Shown one piece after another: positions 7,200 to 14,151 of a stretch of 24,868 nt of DNA. A program made the translations under genes and the position numbers. Numbering within the stretch: the stretch's first letter is position 1; each line of letters begins with the position of its first letter. The stretch comes from CAG-390 sp045644325. Lineage in GTDB: Bacteria; Bacillota; Clostridia; Oscillospirales; CAG-272. The notes under the pieces are model-generated. The model did no database searches. It had not been told where the DNA came from and was given only the letters and a program-made list of their open reading frames with translations. The stretch covers positions 1 through 24,868 of the forward strand of contig JAZRGT010000072.1 of NCBI GenBank assembly GCA_045644325.1, in the 5' to 3' direction.

Positions 7200-8837
7200 T
7201 TAGTTCTCTTTTCTCTTTGCAACAACTGCAACGCCGAGAACGGAGATAGCAGCGATAACTGCGAATACGAGAGCGGAGTCTCCGCCATTGGGAGCCTCGG
7301 GAATCTCGGGCTCGGTGATAACGGGATCAAGCTTGCCCTCGGGATCGGTGATAAGGAGACCCTTGTAGATGTTGATATCCTTGTACTCAGCAACAAGACC
7401 CTTGTTGTGGAGGTAGAAACCTACGCAGAGCTGGAAGCCGGTCTCGTGAGGATATGCGGTGGTGGGGGTCTTTGCGTTGGTGGTGTTGGTCATATCGATC
7501 TCATTGTAGTTGATCCACTTGCCCTCGGTGTTGAGGTAGTAAATGGTTGCCTTGTAGCCGTGAAGCTCAACACGGAAGCTTGCATAGCCGTCAGCATCGT
7601 TAGCGAGATCGGTTACGGGAACGTACTCCTTACCGGGATCATTGATATTGGTGATCTTGGTGGAGCCGTGCTCGGTAGCAAAGTTACCGGTGGTGAAGTT
7701 ACCGTAGATATTGAAGGAGTTGTTGAAGGGATGGAGAGTGGGAACTGCGAAGCTGAAGCCGGAGTTCTGCGCACCGGTCTTAACCTTCCAGTCGTAGGTG
7801 TATCTGGTCTCGGGGTTGATCTCAAGACCTTCAACGATAGAACCGTAGTAGGTACCTGCAGCGGTGGAGCCGTCCTGAACGAACTTGATGTAGCTCTTGT
7901 CTGCGGGATCGGTGGTTACTGCGAACTTATTGCCGTTAGCTGCAACAAAACGGGGAGAGAAGCCGGTATCCTGTCTCGAGAAATCAGCGGTGAAGAGGAG
8001 ATCGCCGGTCTTTGCGGTATCGTAGTTGGTTACGGAAGCACCCTCAACGTAGTAGTCGGGGTAGGTGGGGTTCTTAACGGTGTTACCCTCGTAAACAACT
8101 GCATCCTTGATGGTGATAGCAGCGCCGGGGTTGTAGAGGTATACAACGAAACCGAGGTTGCCTGCCTTGTCAAGAACGCCGGTGTTGAATGCATCGTACT
8201 CGTCGATGTAAACGTTGTTGATGAATACCTTAACGTTTGCGCCGTCAACTACGAAAGCGAGGTCAACGAAGCCCTCTGCGTCAACGGTGGAGAGATACTT
8301 CGCGTCGGTAACGTAAGCATCGCCGTAGAAGATAGAGCCGATAGCCTTACCGCCTGCGCCGTAGCTCATTACGTGACGGATGTCGGGGCAACCGTAGTAG
8401 CCCACGAGAGACTTGTAGCCGAGATCGAGAAGGTACTTAGCCTCGGTGTTCTCGGGCATATTGATGAATACACCTGCGTTGCCGGATGCGAGAGCGCCGG
8501 AAGCGTTGAGGTAGGTAGCAACTGCCATCTTCATAGAGATGGTGTACTGCTTGCCTTCACCGTAGGTGAGGCCCTTGATTGCGCCGCCCCAGAAGGATCT
8601 GCCTGCAGATGCCTCCGAGCTGTAGGTAGCGGTAACGGTGGAACCGTCGTCCGAAACAACAGTGGAGATAACGTCGCCGTTGAGGCAAGCAAATGCCGCG
8701 GGAGCGTACTTATCGTCGCCCTTGAAGTTGACCTTGTAGAGAACGTCACCGTCCTTAGCGGACGAGGTGATTCCCATGGAAGCAACAAGAGCGAGGATCA
8801 TTGTAAGAGAAAGAATTGCGCTGAGGATCTTTTTCAT
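7200..8837 (-). CDS. Secreted tandem beta-sandwich surface protein A with sorting-like C-terminus
   Basis: A 545-residue exported protein of unrecognised function. The start at 8837 gives a clean signal peptide (MKKILSAILSLTMILALVAS, cleavage near SSA-K) with AAAGGAAG before it; a longer frame upstream runs through the promoter and is rejected. The mature part has two similar halves (about 30-275 and 280-500), each opening with GDVL or GDLL, a Phe-rich strand, then a GGAIKGL- or GSIVEGL-like turn and a Tyr-rich strand pattern. They resemble LamG or other jelly-roll carbohydrate-binding folds. The end is Pro/Glu-rich, then APNGGDS, a membrane helix and KRKEN. That layout matches sortase substrates, but Gly replaces the usual Thr of the motif. 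It is a paralog of the next gene upstream. Confidence 0.8.
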   Translation of the reverse strand: MKKILSAILSLTMILALVASMGITSSAKDGDVLYKVNFKGDDKYAPAAFACLNGDVISTVVSDDGSTVTATYSSEASAGRSFWGGAIKGLTYGEGKQYTISMKMAVATYLNASGALASGNAGVFINMPENTEAKYLLDLGYKSLVGYYGCPDIRHVMSYGAGGKAIGSIFYGDAYVTDAKYLSTVDAEGFVDLAFVVDGANVKVFINNVYIDEYDAFNTGVLDKAGNLGFVVYLYNPGAAITIKDAVVYEGNTVKNPTYPDYYVEGASVTNYDTAKTGDLLFTADFSRQDTGFSPRFVAANGNKFAVTTDPADKSYIKFVQDGSTAAGTYYGSIVEGLEINPETRYTYDWKVKTGAQNSGFSFAVPTLHPFNNSFNIYGNFTTGNFATEHGSTKITNINDPGKEYVPVTDLANDADGYASFRVELHGYKATIYYLNTEGKWINYNEIDMTNTTNAKTPTTAYPHETGFQLCVGFYLHNKGLVAEYKDINIYKGLLITDPEGKLDPVITEPEIPEAPNGGDSALVFAVIAAISVLGVAVVAKRKEN

Positions 8838-8886
8838 AATGATCTTCCTTTCATAAATTTCGGCTATGCCGAATTGATACATAATA

Positions 8887-8915
8887 ATGATACCACTTTT
8901 ATGCACATTTGTCAA
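8887..8915 (-). promoter_or_regulatory. Promoter of surface protein A
   Basis: Minus-strand -35 box TTGACA (8910-8915), 17-nt spacer, -10 box TATCAT (8887-8892). A 33-nt block (8868-8900) covering the -10 region and the early leader is identical to 10770-10802 before the paralog. It contains two TGATAC direct repeats (plus-strand reading) 13 nt apart. Confidence 0.8.
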
Positions 8916-8947
8916 GACAAAATCGAATTTTGTACAATATTTATGCC

Positions 8948-8993
8948 AAAACTCGGATATTTCAAAGCTTTCGTCTTGAAATATCCGAGTTTT
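8948..8993 (-). terminator. Intrinsic terminator after surface protein B (bidirectional shape)
   Basis: A perfect 18-bp stem (8948-8965 with 8976-8993) with a 10-nt loop. The CTCGG/CCGAG base and a GAAAG-containing loop recall the terminator at 7041-7084. The U run is short on the minus strand and long on the plus strand. Confidence 0.75.
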
Positions 8994-9028
8994 TTATTTA
9001 TTTATTTACGATTTTTCCGATTGGAAAA

Positions 9029-10738
9029 TCAGTTTTCTCTTCTCTTTGCAACAGCTGCAACGCCGAGAACGGAGATAGCAGCGATAACTGCGAAGATGAT
9101 TGCGGAGTCGCCGCCATCGGGAGCCTCGGGGATCTCGGGCTCGGTCTCTACGGGAGGAACGTAGTTAGCAACGTCGGTAAGAGTACCCTTGTAGAGAGCA
9201 GCATCCTTGATGCCGAGGGTGCACATATCGTGGTAGAGGTATACGCCGCATGCAACCTGAGGTGCGCCTGCGAACTCAGCAGCAGTACCGTGGTAGGTCT
9301 CGAAGAGTACCCACTCGCCTGCAGCATCCTTGTAGTAGAGGCTCCAGGAGTAACCGTCAACGGTTACAGCCATATCTGCATAACCCTCTGCGTCGAACGC
9401 GATGTTCTTCTCAAGAGCGGAGAACTTGGTGTAAGAGGTGGTCTTTACGGTCTCGTGACCCTTGAGCTTGGTACCGCTGATGCAGACAACCATATCAGAG
9501 TTCTCGCTGCCGTCAAGATTGCCGTAGAAGTTATAGAGCTGTCCCCAGTTATACTTCATATTGGTCTCGTCGAGGTTGAAGAAAATACCGCCGCGGAGGT
9601 CGTTGGTCTTCACCTTGTATGTGAAGGTGTAAACGGTGTCAGCGGTGTACTCGAGAGAACCGATAGCGCCGCCCCACCAGGTAGCACCCTGGCCTGCGTC
9701 CTTCATACCTGCATCGGTGGGCTTATCGAAGTCGATCTGCTTGCCGTCGTCGGAAACGGTGATGATGGGATCGGTACCGGTAAGATTAAACATCTTAGGT
9801 GCGTAATCAGTGCCGTTCTTGAAGAGGATATCGGTAAGCTTAGCGCCAAGGCCTGCCTTTGCATAAGCGTCCATAGTAAGTTCCTTTGCGTTGAGCATCA
9901 TAGCATCGGACCAGTCTTCCTTAACTGCGCCTTCGCGGAGTGCGGGATAAGTGAAGCCCTTTGCGGAGTAGATGTTACCCTCGTAAACAACAGCATCCTT
10001 GAAGGTTACGGAGCCTGCGTTGTAAACGTAGAAAACAAGAGCAAGATCATCATAGTTGTTGGCGAAGGGGATATAGCCCTCGTCAAAGAACTCGCCGTTG
10101 ATGAATACACGGTAAACAAAGCCGTCTACTTCGATGGAAACCTTGCAGAAGCCTTCTGCATCGGGAGTGTAAATGCCGCCAACGTAGTTGGTTCCGTCAC
10201 TTGCATAAAGACCGTAGTCCTTGCTGCCCGCGCCGCGGGAAAGGGTGTTCTTGGGAGTGCCGTTCCAGCCCTCGGGAGTGCCGTAGTAGCCTCTGAAAGC
10301 ATTCATAGTATCGGTGTACTTAGAGTTGTTGGGAGTAATTGCAGCCCAATCGCCTTCAATGACATCCTTGTTGCCGTTGATGTATACGCCGAAGTTCTGC
10401 ATTGCGTCCTTGCCTTCGATGGAGTTGTCAGCAAGAACTTCAACAGTATACTTCTTACCTTCGCCAAGCTTGAGACCGTCGATAACGTCACCGTAGAAGT
10501 ATCTCTTGCCCTTAGTGATAACGGTAACGGTTGCTGCAGAGCCGTCTTCGGAAACTTCTGCTGTAACACCGTCCGCTTTGCCGTTGGTAGCGAACATGTT
10601 GAACGAATACTTGTCGTCGTTCTTGAAGTTGATCTTACGAAGAACGTCGCCTTCCTTAGCGGAAGCCGAGATTCCCATAGCCGCTACGAGAGCGAGCACC
10701 ATGGTAAGTGCGAGAATTGCGCTGAAAATTCTTTTCAT
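9029..10738 (-). CDS. Secreted tandem beta-sandwich surface protein B with sorting-like C-terminus
   Basis: A 569-residue paralog of the protein at 7200-8837, same architecture: signal peptide (MKRIFSAILALTMVLALVAA, cleavage near ASA-K), two halves (about 28-270 and 290-520) rich in aromatic and Gly residues, a Pro/Glu linker, APDGGDS, a transmembrane helix and KRREN. The ends are almost identical to the paralog (the last about 40 residues differ at few positions) while the middles have diverged, as expected if ends are under constraint or gene conversion. Both genes seem to favour AAG, AAC and GAC codons, as typA does, which suggests high expression. Ligand and function are unknown; carbohydrate or cell-wall binding is a guess. 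The start has AAAGGA upstream. The gene diverges from the sigma factor gene. Confidence 0.8.
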   Translation of the reverse strand: MKRIFSAILALTMVLALVAAMGISASAKEGDVLRKINFKNDDKYSFNMFATNGKADGVTAEVSEDGSAATVTVITKGKRYFYGDVIDGLKLGEGKKYTVEVLADNSIEGKDAMQNFGVYINGNKDVIEGDWAAITPNNSKYTDTMNAFRGYYGTPEGWNGTPKNTLSRGAGSKDYGLYASDGTNYVGGIYTPDAEGFCKVSIEVDGFVYRVFINGEFFDEGYIPFANNYDDLALVFYVYNAGSVTFKDAVVYEGNIYSAKGFTYPALREGAVKEDWSDAMMLNAKELTMDAYAKAGLGAKLTDILFKNGTDYAPKMFNLTGTDPIITVSDDGKQIDFDKPTDAGMKDAGQGATWWGGAIGSLEYTADTVYTFTYKVKTNDLRGGIFFNLDETNMKYNWGQLYNFYGNLDGSENSDMVVCISGTKLKGHETVKTTSYTKFSALEKNIAFDAEGYADMAVTVDGYSWSLYYKDAAGEWVLFETYHGTAAEFAGAPQVACGVYLYHDMCTLGIKDAALYKGTLTDVANYVPPVETEPEIPEAPDGGDSAIIFAVIAAISVLGVAAVAKRREN

Positions 10739-10788
10739 AATTTTCGTCCTTTCTTAATTTTCGGACAGAGCCGAATTGATACATAATA

Positions 10789-10817
10789 ATGATACCACTT
10801 TTGCATGAATTTGTCAA
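10789..10817 (-). promoter_or_regulatory. Promoter of surface protein B
   Basis: Minus-strand -35 box TTGACA (10812-10817), 17-nt spacer, -10 box TATCAT (10789-10794). The -10 region and leader (10770-10802) match the promoter of the paralog over 33 nt. Confidence 0.8.
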
Positions 10818-10834
10818 GTAAAATTCAAATTTTC

Positions 10835-10863
10835 TTGACAAATTTGTGTCAATATGATAATAT
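10835..10863 (+). promoter_or_regulatory. Promoter of the sigma factor operon
   Basis: -35 box TTGACA (10835-10840), 17-nt spacer, -10 box TAATAT (10858-10863). The -35 box sits in an 11-bp inverted repeat with the -35 box of the divergent promoter (10808-10818 with 10834-10844) and also forms TTGACA/TGTCAA symmetry at 10835-10852. It looks like a sigma-A promoter, so autoregulation by the encoded sigma factor is not obvious. Confidence 0.75.
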
Positions 10864-10918
10864 TTATGTGATGTTGCGGCACAAAATTCCGTTATTAAGG
10901 GTGAAAGGAGAAAAAGCT

Positions 10919-11470
10919 ATGGAAGACAGAAAGATAATCGAGCTTTATTTTGCCCGAAACGAACAGGCGATCGCGGAGACCGACCGTAAATACGGCGCGT
11001 ATTGCCGCGCGATCGCATACCGCATCCTCGAGGACCGCCTCGACTCGGAGGAGGTCGCAAACGACACCTACCTCCGCCTTTGGAACAGCATTCCCCCGCA
11101 AAACCCCGATCCGCTCAAGCCCTACGTCGGGCGCGTCAGCCGAAACCTCGCCCTCGACGTCTATGACGTCAAGCATGCGCAAAAGCGCCGCGGAGTCACG
11201 CTCGCGCTCGAGGAGCTTGCCGAGTGCCTGCCCGCCGAAGACGGGCGCGAGCTCGGCGAATCCGCCGCGCTGAACGACGCCCTCTCGCGCTTCATCTCAT
11301 CTCTTCCCGAGCGCGAACGCGTAATTTTTGTGCGCCGCTATTTCTATCTCTGCCCGATTGCGGAGATCGCAGGATCACTCGCGCTCAAGGAAAGCACCAC
11401 GGCAATGACACTCTCCCGCACACGCGAAAAGCTGCGTAAATATCTCGTAAAGGAGGGATTTGCGCTATGA
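10919..11470 (+). CDS. ECF-type sigma-70 family RNA polymerase sigma factor
   Basis: An alternative sigma factor of 183 residues, the usual size for this class. Region 2 is seen at about 8-75 (YCRAIAYRILEDRLDSEEVANDTYLRLW), and region 4 at about 125-180 (LPERERVIFVRRYFYLCPIAEIAGSLALKE followed by a helix beginning STTAMTLSRTREKLRKYL). The ATG at 10919 follows AAAGGAG at 8 nt; an upstream in-frame ATG at 10805 would put the promoter inside the gene and is rejected. The stop overlaps the start of the next gene (ATGA), whose product is a one-pass membrane protein, the normal arrangement of an ECF sigma and its anti-sigma factor. The stimulus and regulon are not visible; the divergent surface protein is one candidate target. 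Confidence 0.9.
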   Translation: MEDRKIIELYFARNEQAIAETDRKYGAYCRAIAYRILEDRLDSEEVANDTYLRLWNSIPPQNPDPLKPYVGRVSRNLALDVYDVKHAQKRRGVTLALEELAECLPAEDGRELGESAALNDALSRFISSLPERERVIFVRRYFYLCPIAEIAGSLALKESTTAMTLSRTREKLRKYLVKEGFAL

Positions 11471-12063
11471 CAGAAAAAGACATTCTCCGTGCGATGGGAG
11501 GCATTGATGCCGCCCTCATCACCGAAGCCGCGCCCGAACGTCGCCTGCGCCGTATGACGTGGCAGAAATGGGCAACCCTCGCCGCGTGCTTCTGCCTGAT
11601 CGCCTTTATCGCCGTCGGATACTATAACGTAGTCCTTCGCGGTGCAAGTGCCCCCGGGCCCGAGTCCCTTGAATTCGAAAGCCTCGCCGATATGAACAGC
11701 GCGGTCGGCGTCGAAACTCTCTATAACGATCAAAAACTCACGGGAATCCAAAATATTTCCGTCACCTACTACGGCGATCAGCCGAGCCAAGCCAAGATAC
11801 GCACCAAAGACGGCGACATAACGGTTCACTATTACGTCCTTTTCGGGCGCGACAAGGTCAAGGACAGCTATATCGGCGGCTACGAGGAGCAAAAGCTCCG
11901 CCGCGAGATCGGAGGCGTCACCGTTCACTATTCCAAAATTTTCGACGGCTCTTATCACAGTCAGGCAAAATTCATCTACGGCGGTGACCTTTACGTCATC
12001 GACGTCACTTCAAGCGAGGACATTCACGATATAGGGGACTATATCGAAAGCATCCTCGGATAA
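11467..12063 (+). CDS. Putative membrane-bound anti-sigma factor
   Basis: A 198-residue one-pass membrane protein. The first about 33 residues are cytoplasmic (MTEKDILRAMGGIDAALI, with a basic stretch RRLRRMTWQK), and a transmembrane helix spans about 36-58. The rest is extracytoplasmic with an alternating Tyr-rich strand pattern (ISVTYYGDQPSQAKI, DITVHYYVLFGRD, FIYGGDLYVIDVTS), similar in style to DUF4367-type sensor domains. No zinc-finger HxxxCxxC motif is seen, so it is not a classic ZAS anti-sigma factor. The assignment rests on the 4-nt ATGA overlap with the sigma factor gene and on topology. Confidence 0.7.
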   Translation: MTEKDILRAMGGIDAALITEAAPERRLRRMTWQKWATLAACFCLIAFIAVGYYNVVLRGASAPGPESLEFESLADMNSAVGVETLYNDQKLTGIQNISVTYYGDQPSQAKIRTKDGDITVHYYVLFGRDKVKDSYIGGYEEQKLRREIGGVTVHYSKIFDGSYHSQAKFIYGGDLYVIDVTSSEDIHDIGDYIESILG

Positions 12064-12075
12064 CGGAGGTTTATT

Positions 12076-12480
12076 ATGAAAAAGAAATTAATTGTTCTCA
12101 GCATACTTCTCTGCACTCTCGTGCTTGAAATACTGCCATACGGTGCGGTTTGTAATTTTGCAAATCCGGAAGGCCCGCCGCACCGCGTAACATATTCCTA
12201 TTTCAGTATGATCCCCTACGGCTACGCAAATTTCGCACCGCTCATCACCGCGATCCTGACCTGCATTCTGCTCCTGATCGTCCTGATTTCGATCATATTC
12301 AAAAAAGCGATAGGCAAAAAGACCGCCTTCCTCGCCGGAATCGCATCCGTCGTATCGCTCTGCCCGATGCTGTACGGACTTGACGATTATTCGATAGTCG
12401 GCGCAATGATCTCTGTTTGTCTGATCGCGGCAACGGTGGTCGTCTCACTTCGCGAGAGTGATATATTTCGCTTTCAGTAA
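12076..12480 (+). CDS. Small four-helix membrane protein of unknown function
   Basis: A 134-residue hydrophobic protein with predicted membrane segments at about 5-24, 55-77, 84-102 and 107-125. The first could be a signal anchor (MKKKLIVLSILLCTLVLEIL). No family is recognised. It starts 12 nt after the anti-sigma gene with GGAGG in front, and a hairpin terminator follows, so it is the third gene of the sigma factor operon. It may be the effector or a sensor partner of the sigma pathway; that is inference from position. Confidence 0.7.
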   Translation: MKKKLIVLSILLCTLVLEILPYGAVCNFANPEGPPHRVTYSYFSMIPYGYANFAPLITAILTCILLLIVLISIIFKKAIGKKTAFLAGIASVVSLCPMLYGLDDYSIVGAMISVCLIAATVVVSLRESDIFRFQ

Positions 12481-12483
12481 AAT

Positions 12484-12523
12484 ATAAAGGCAGAAATTTG
12501 CCAAGGCAAATTTCTGCCTTTAT
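12484..12523 (+). terminator. Terminator of the sigma factor operon
   Basis: A perfect 18-bp stem (12484-12501 with 12506-12523) and a 4-nt loop directly follow the stop codon at 12480. The U tract is short and mostly part of the stem. Confidence 0.6.
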
Positions 12524-12543
12524 TGGATACGCTTTGAAACGCT

Positions 12544-12616
12544 GCCCCTCCCGCGTGCGGGAGGGGGTGGGGTGGGTAGTCAGCGCCGCGCGGAATTTCA
12601 CTGCCAAAATCAAATC
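12544..12616. repeat. Intergenic repeat, CCCTCCCGC family, copy 1
   Basis: It starts with a GC-rich hairpin (CCCTCCCGC / GCGGGAGGG), continues into a G-run block (GGGTGGGTAGTCAGC) and then GCGCGGAATTT with a following CTGCCAAAATCAAA. The same order appears at 14798-14850 and, in part, at 15105-15180. Confidence 0.7.
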
Positions 12617-12647
12617 AAATGCGGAAAATAACCAAAAAATCAATGTC

Positions 12648-12674
12648 TGCAACCGATAGTTGCAGGATAGTTGC
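12648..12674. promoter_or_regulatory. Candidate operator before the XRE gene
   Basis: TGCAAC (12648-12653) and GTTGCA (12659-12664) form an inverted repeat with a 5-nt centre, and GATAGTTGC occurs twice (12655-12663 and 12666-12674). The block ends exactly at the -35 box (12675), a usual place for XRE autoregulation. Confidence 0.5.
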
Positions 12675-12703
12675 TTGAAATTTTGATTCATTTGTGCTAT
12701 ACT
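12675..12703 (+). promoter_or_regulatory. Promoter of the XRE regulator
   Basis: -35 box TTGAAA (12675-12680), 17-nt spacer, -10 box TATACT (12698-12703), followed by a GGAGGTGATC ribosome binding site for the gene at 12722. Confidence 0.7.
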
Positions 12704-12721
12704 GTAAGCGGAGGTGATCAA

Positions 12722-13447
12722 ATGTCACTTGGAGAAAGAATTAAGGAACAGCGAAAAAGCTGCGGAATGTCGCAGGAAAAGCTCGCTGAGCTCGTCGGAG
12801 TCAGCCGTCAAGCCGTGACAAAATGGGAAACCGATCAGTCCGCTCCGAGCACGGAAAAGCTTTTTAAGCTCGCGGAGATCTTCGGAACTTCTGTCGATCT
12901 GCTTATAAAAACGGATGAAAAAAGCACCGCGACTCCCGCGGAGCAGATATATTATATGTATAAAATGGAGCAAGAGCAAAAGCGTGCCGAGTTCAAGGCG
13001 AAGATGAAAAAGAACGCTCTCTTTGCCCTCTGCGTAACTGCGGGGTATATGCTTTTCTACCTGATAGGCAGAATCATCTGGTGCGATCACGACTACGCCT
13101 TCCTCGCGTGGCTGTTCAGCGCACCGGCGTTGATGGGTGAGCACTGCTACCTTTACAGCTGGCTGCTCAGCAGCTATATGTTCCACATCACCGTCCCGAT
13201 CTCGATCCTCCCATCGCTTATCGGAAAGCATTGGTATTCGATCACAACTTTTATCGGCTTCATAGTCGGCTTTCTCGCCGGCTTGATCTTCGGTCCCAAC
13301 CCGGGAGACAAGTACGGTCACACCCATTACGGCTGGGCGATCTGGGGCGTGATATTCTTCGCGTCGGTGTTGATAGGAGTCGTTGTTGAGATACTCAAAA
13401 AACGCGGATTGATCAAAAATCCTCTTGACAATTCAAGAATAATGTGA
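12722..13447 (+). CDS. XRE-family regulator fused to a membrane domain
   Basis: A 241-residue one-protein membrane regulator. Residues 1-60 form an XRE (Cro/CI) helix-turn-helix (SLGERIKEQRKSCGMSQEKL, AELVGVSRQAVTKWETDQSA). A charged linker to about 112 contains a short helix rich in Lys/Glu/Met. The C-terminal half holds about four membrane segments (about 115-133, 137-160, 190-206, 212-232). Such fusions probably sense membrane or envelope stress directly, but the signal is unknown. The ATG at 12722 is chosen for GGAGGTGATC in front; the longer frame would begin inside the promoter. The 3' end of the gene contains the -35 box of the next transcript. Confidence 0.85.
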   Translation: MSLGERIKEQRKSCGMSQEKLAELVGVSRQAVTKWETDQSAPSTEKLFKLAEIFGTSVDLLIKTDEKSTATPAEQIYYMYKMEQEQKRAEFKAKMKKNALFALCVTAGYMLFYLIGRIIWCDHDYAFLAWLFSAPALMGEHCYLYSWLLSSYMFHITVPISILPSLIGKHWYSITTFIGFIVGFLAGLIFGPNPGDKYGHTHYGWAIWGVIFFASVLIGVVVEILKKRGLIKNPLDNSRIM

Positions 13448-13453
13448 TATACT
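13425..13453 (+). promoter_or_regulatory. Promoter of the leader peptide / GNAT transcript
   Basis: -35 box TTGACA (13425-13430), 17-nt spacer, -10 box TATACT (13448-13453). The -35 box lies inside the end of the XRE gene. Transcription would start near 13460, about 25 nt before the leader ORF. Confidence 0.8.
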
Positions 13454-13484
13454 TATGCAAATATTTCAGGAAAGGACTACGGCA

Positions 13485-13586
13485 ATGACGGTTTACGCAT
13501 TCATTATCAATATGAATACCACCACCCAGCGCGGCGAACAGCAGTTTTCGTCGGGCTTGTATTGTCGTACCCAAAAGTCGGAATAA
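13485..13586 (+). CDS. Leader peptide of 33 residues (attenuator ORF)
   Basis: A small ORF in the 5' leader of the GNAT transcript. It begins MTVYAFIINMNTTTQRGEQQ and ends in ...LYCRTQKSE. It has an AGGAAAGG ribosome binding site 10-11 nt before the ATG, starts about 25 nt after the predicted transcription start, and is followed by a strong terminator before the GNAT gene. The three consecutive ACC (Thr) codons at 12-14 are a visible feature where ribosomes might pause. No protein family is claimed. The layout matches ribosome-mediated attenuators that control resistance genes for translation inhibitors; which signal is sensed cannot be told. Confidence 0.65.
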   Translation: MTVYAFIINMNTTTQRGEQQFSSGLYCRTQKSE

Positions 13587-13616
13587 CCGATCATATTGGA
13601 TATTACGGTGCAAGTC
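13554..13616 (+). promoter_or_regulatory. Possible antiterminator pairing
   Basis: 13554-13565 (codons 24-27 of the leader peptide) can pair with 13605-13616 over 12 contiguous pairs, several of them G-U. The second segment is also the 5' arm of the terminator, so the two structures exclude each other. This is a hand-made pairing and was not tested by folding energy. Confidence 0.4.
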
Positions 13617-13649
13617 GAAGTTTTTCGATTTGCACCGATTTTTATTTTT
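13606..13649 (+). terminator. Intrinsic terminator between leader peptide and GNAT gene
   Basis: A 14-bp stem (13606-13619 with 13624-13637, one G-U pair) with a 4-nt loop, followed by ATTTTTATTTTT. It ends about 19 nt before the GNAT start, so most transcripts would stop here unless the stem is prevented from forming. Confidence 0.85.
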
Positions 13650-13667
13650 CTGAGAAAGGAATAGAAA

Positions 13668-14150
13668 ATGACAATCTCAAAAGTAACAAAAGAAAATCTT
13701 CCCGAATGTCTCGAAGTTATTCATCAAAGCTTCGCGACGGTTGCCGACGAATTCGGTTTAACAAGAGAAAACTGCCCCAAGCACACAAGTTTTATCCCGC
13801 TTTCCTATCTTGAAACACAGATGAAGTGGGGCTGGCTAATGTTCGGTCTTTATACCGATAAAAGGATCATCGGATATATGTCGCTCTCAGAAGAGAACGA
13901 CGAAGCGTATGAGCTTCATAATCTTGCGATTTTGCCCGAATTCAGACATTTAGGTTTTGGAAAACAAATGCTCAATTATGCAAAAGAAACGGTAAAGTCA
14001 CTCGGCGGCTCAAAGATCAAGATCGGCATTATTGAGGAAAGCACAATTCTAAAAAACTGGTATATCGCCAATGGATTTGAACACATAGGAACAAAGAAAT
14101 TCGACCATCTGCCCTTTAGGAGCGGATATCTTGAATGGAAAGCGGTATAA
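13668..14150 (+). CDS. GNAT-family N-acetyltransferase
   Basis: A 160-residue acetyl-CoA-dependent acetyltransferase. The acetyl-CoA loop is seen as LAILPEFRHLGFGKQML (R93-x-x-G-x-G98), preceded by the usual strand pattern (IIGYMSLSEENDEAYELHNL) and followed by a GNAT-like end (NWYIANGFEHIGTKKF). The substrate is not evident. Relatives acetylate small molecules such as antibiotics, or protein N-termini. The attenuator in front (leader ORF plus terminator) is more typical of an inducible resistance gene than of a housekeeping enzyme; that is inference. The start follows GAAAGGA at 8 nt. A broken peptidase E-like gene begins 1 nt after the stop codon. Confidence 0.85.
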   Translation: MTISKVTKENLPECLEVIHQSFATVADEFGLTRENCPKHTSFIPLSYLETQMKWGWLMFGLYTDKRIIGYMSLSEENDEAYELHNLAILPEFRHLGFGKQMLNYAKETVKSLGGSKIKIGIIEESTILKNWYIANGFEHIGTKKFDHLPFRSGYLEWKAV

Positions 14151-14151
14151 A

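Noticed and set aside
8838..8915. Upstream start for surface protein A adding 26 residues
   Set aside because: The extension would cover the -10 and -35 boxes and would put a non-signal sequence before a perfect signal peptide that has its own ribosome binding site.
7167..10786. Very long open frames on the plus strand opposite the two surface protein genes (over 600 codons each)
   Set aside because: They are antisense to genes with signal peptides, ribosome binding sites, promoters and terminators. Their products look like Val/Gly/Leu-rich reverse readings, and no ribosome binding site supports them. They result from the codon bias of the real genes.
10805..10918. Upstream start for the sigma factor
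   Set aside because: The extra residues would be encoded by the promoter itself; the ATG at 10919 has AAAGGAG at the right distance.
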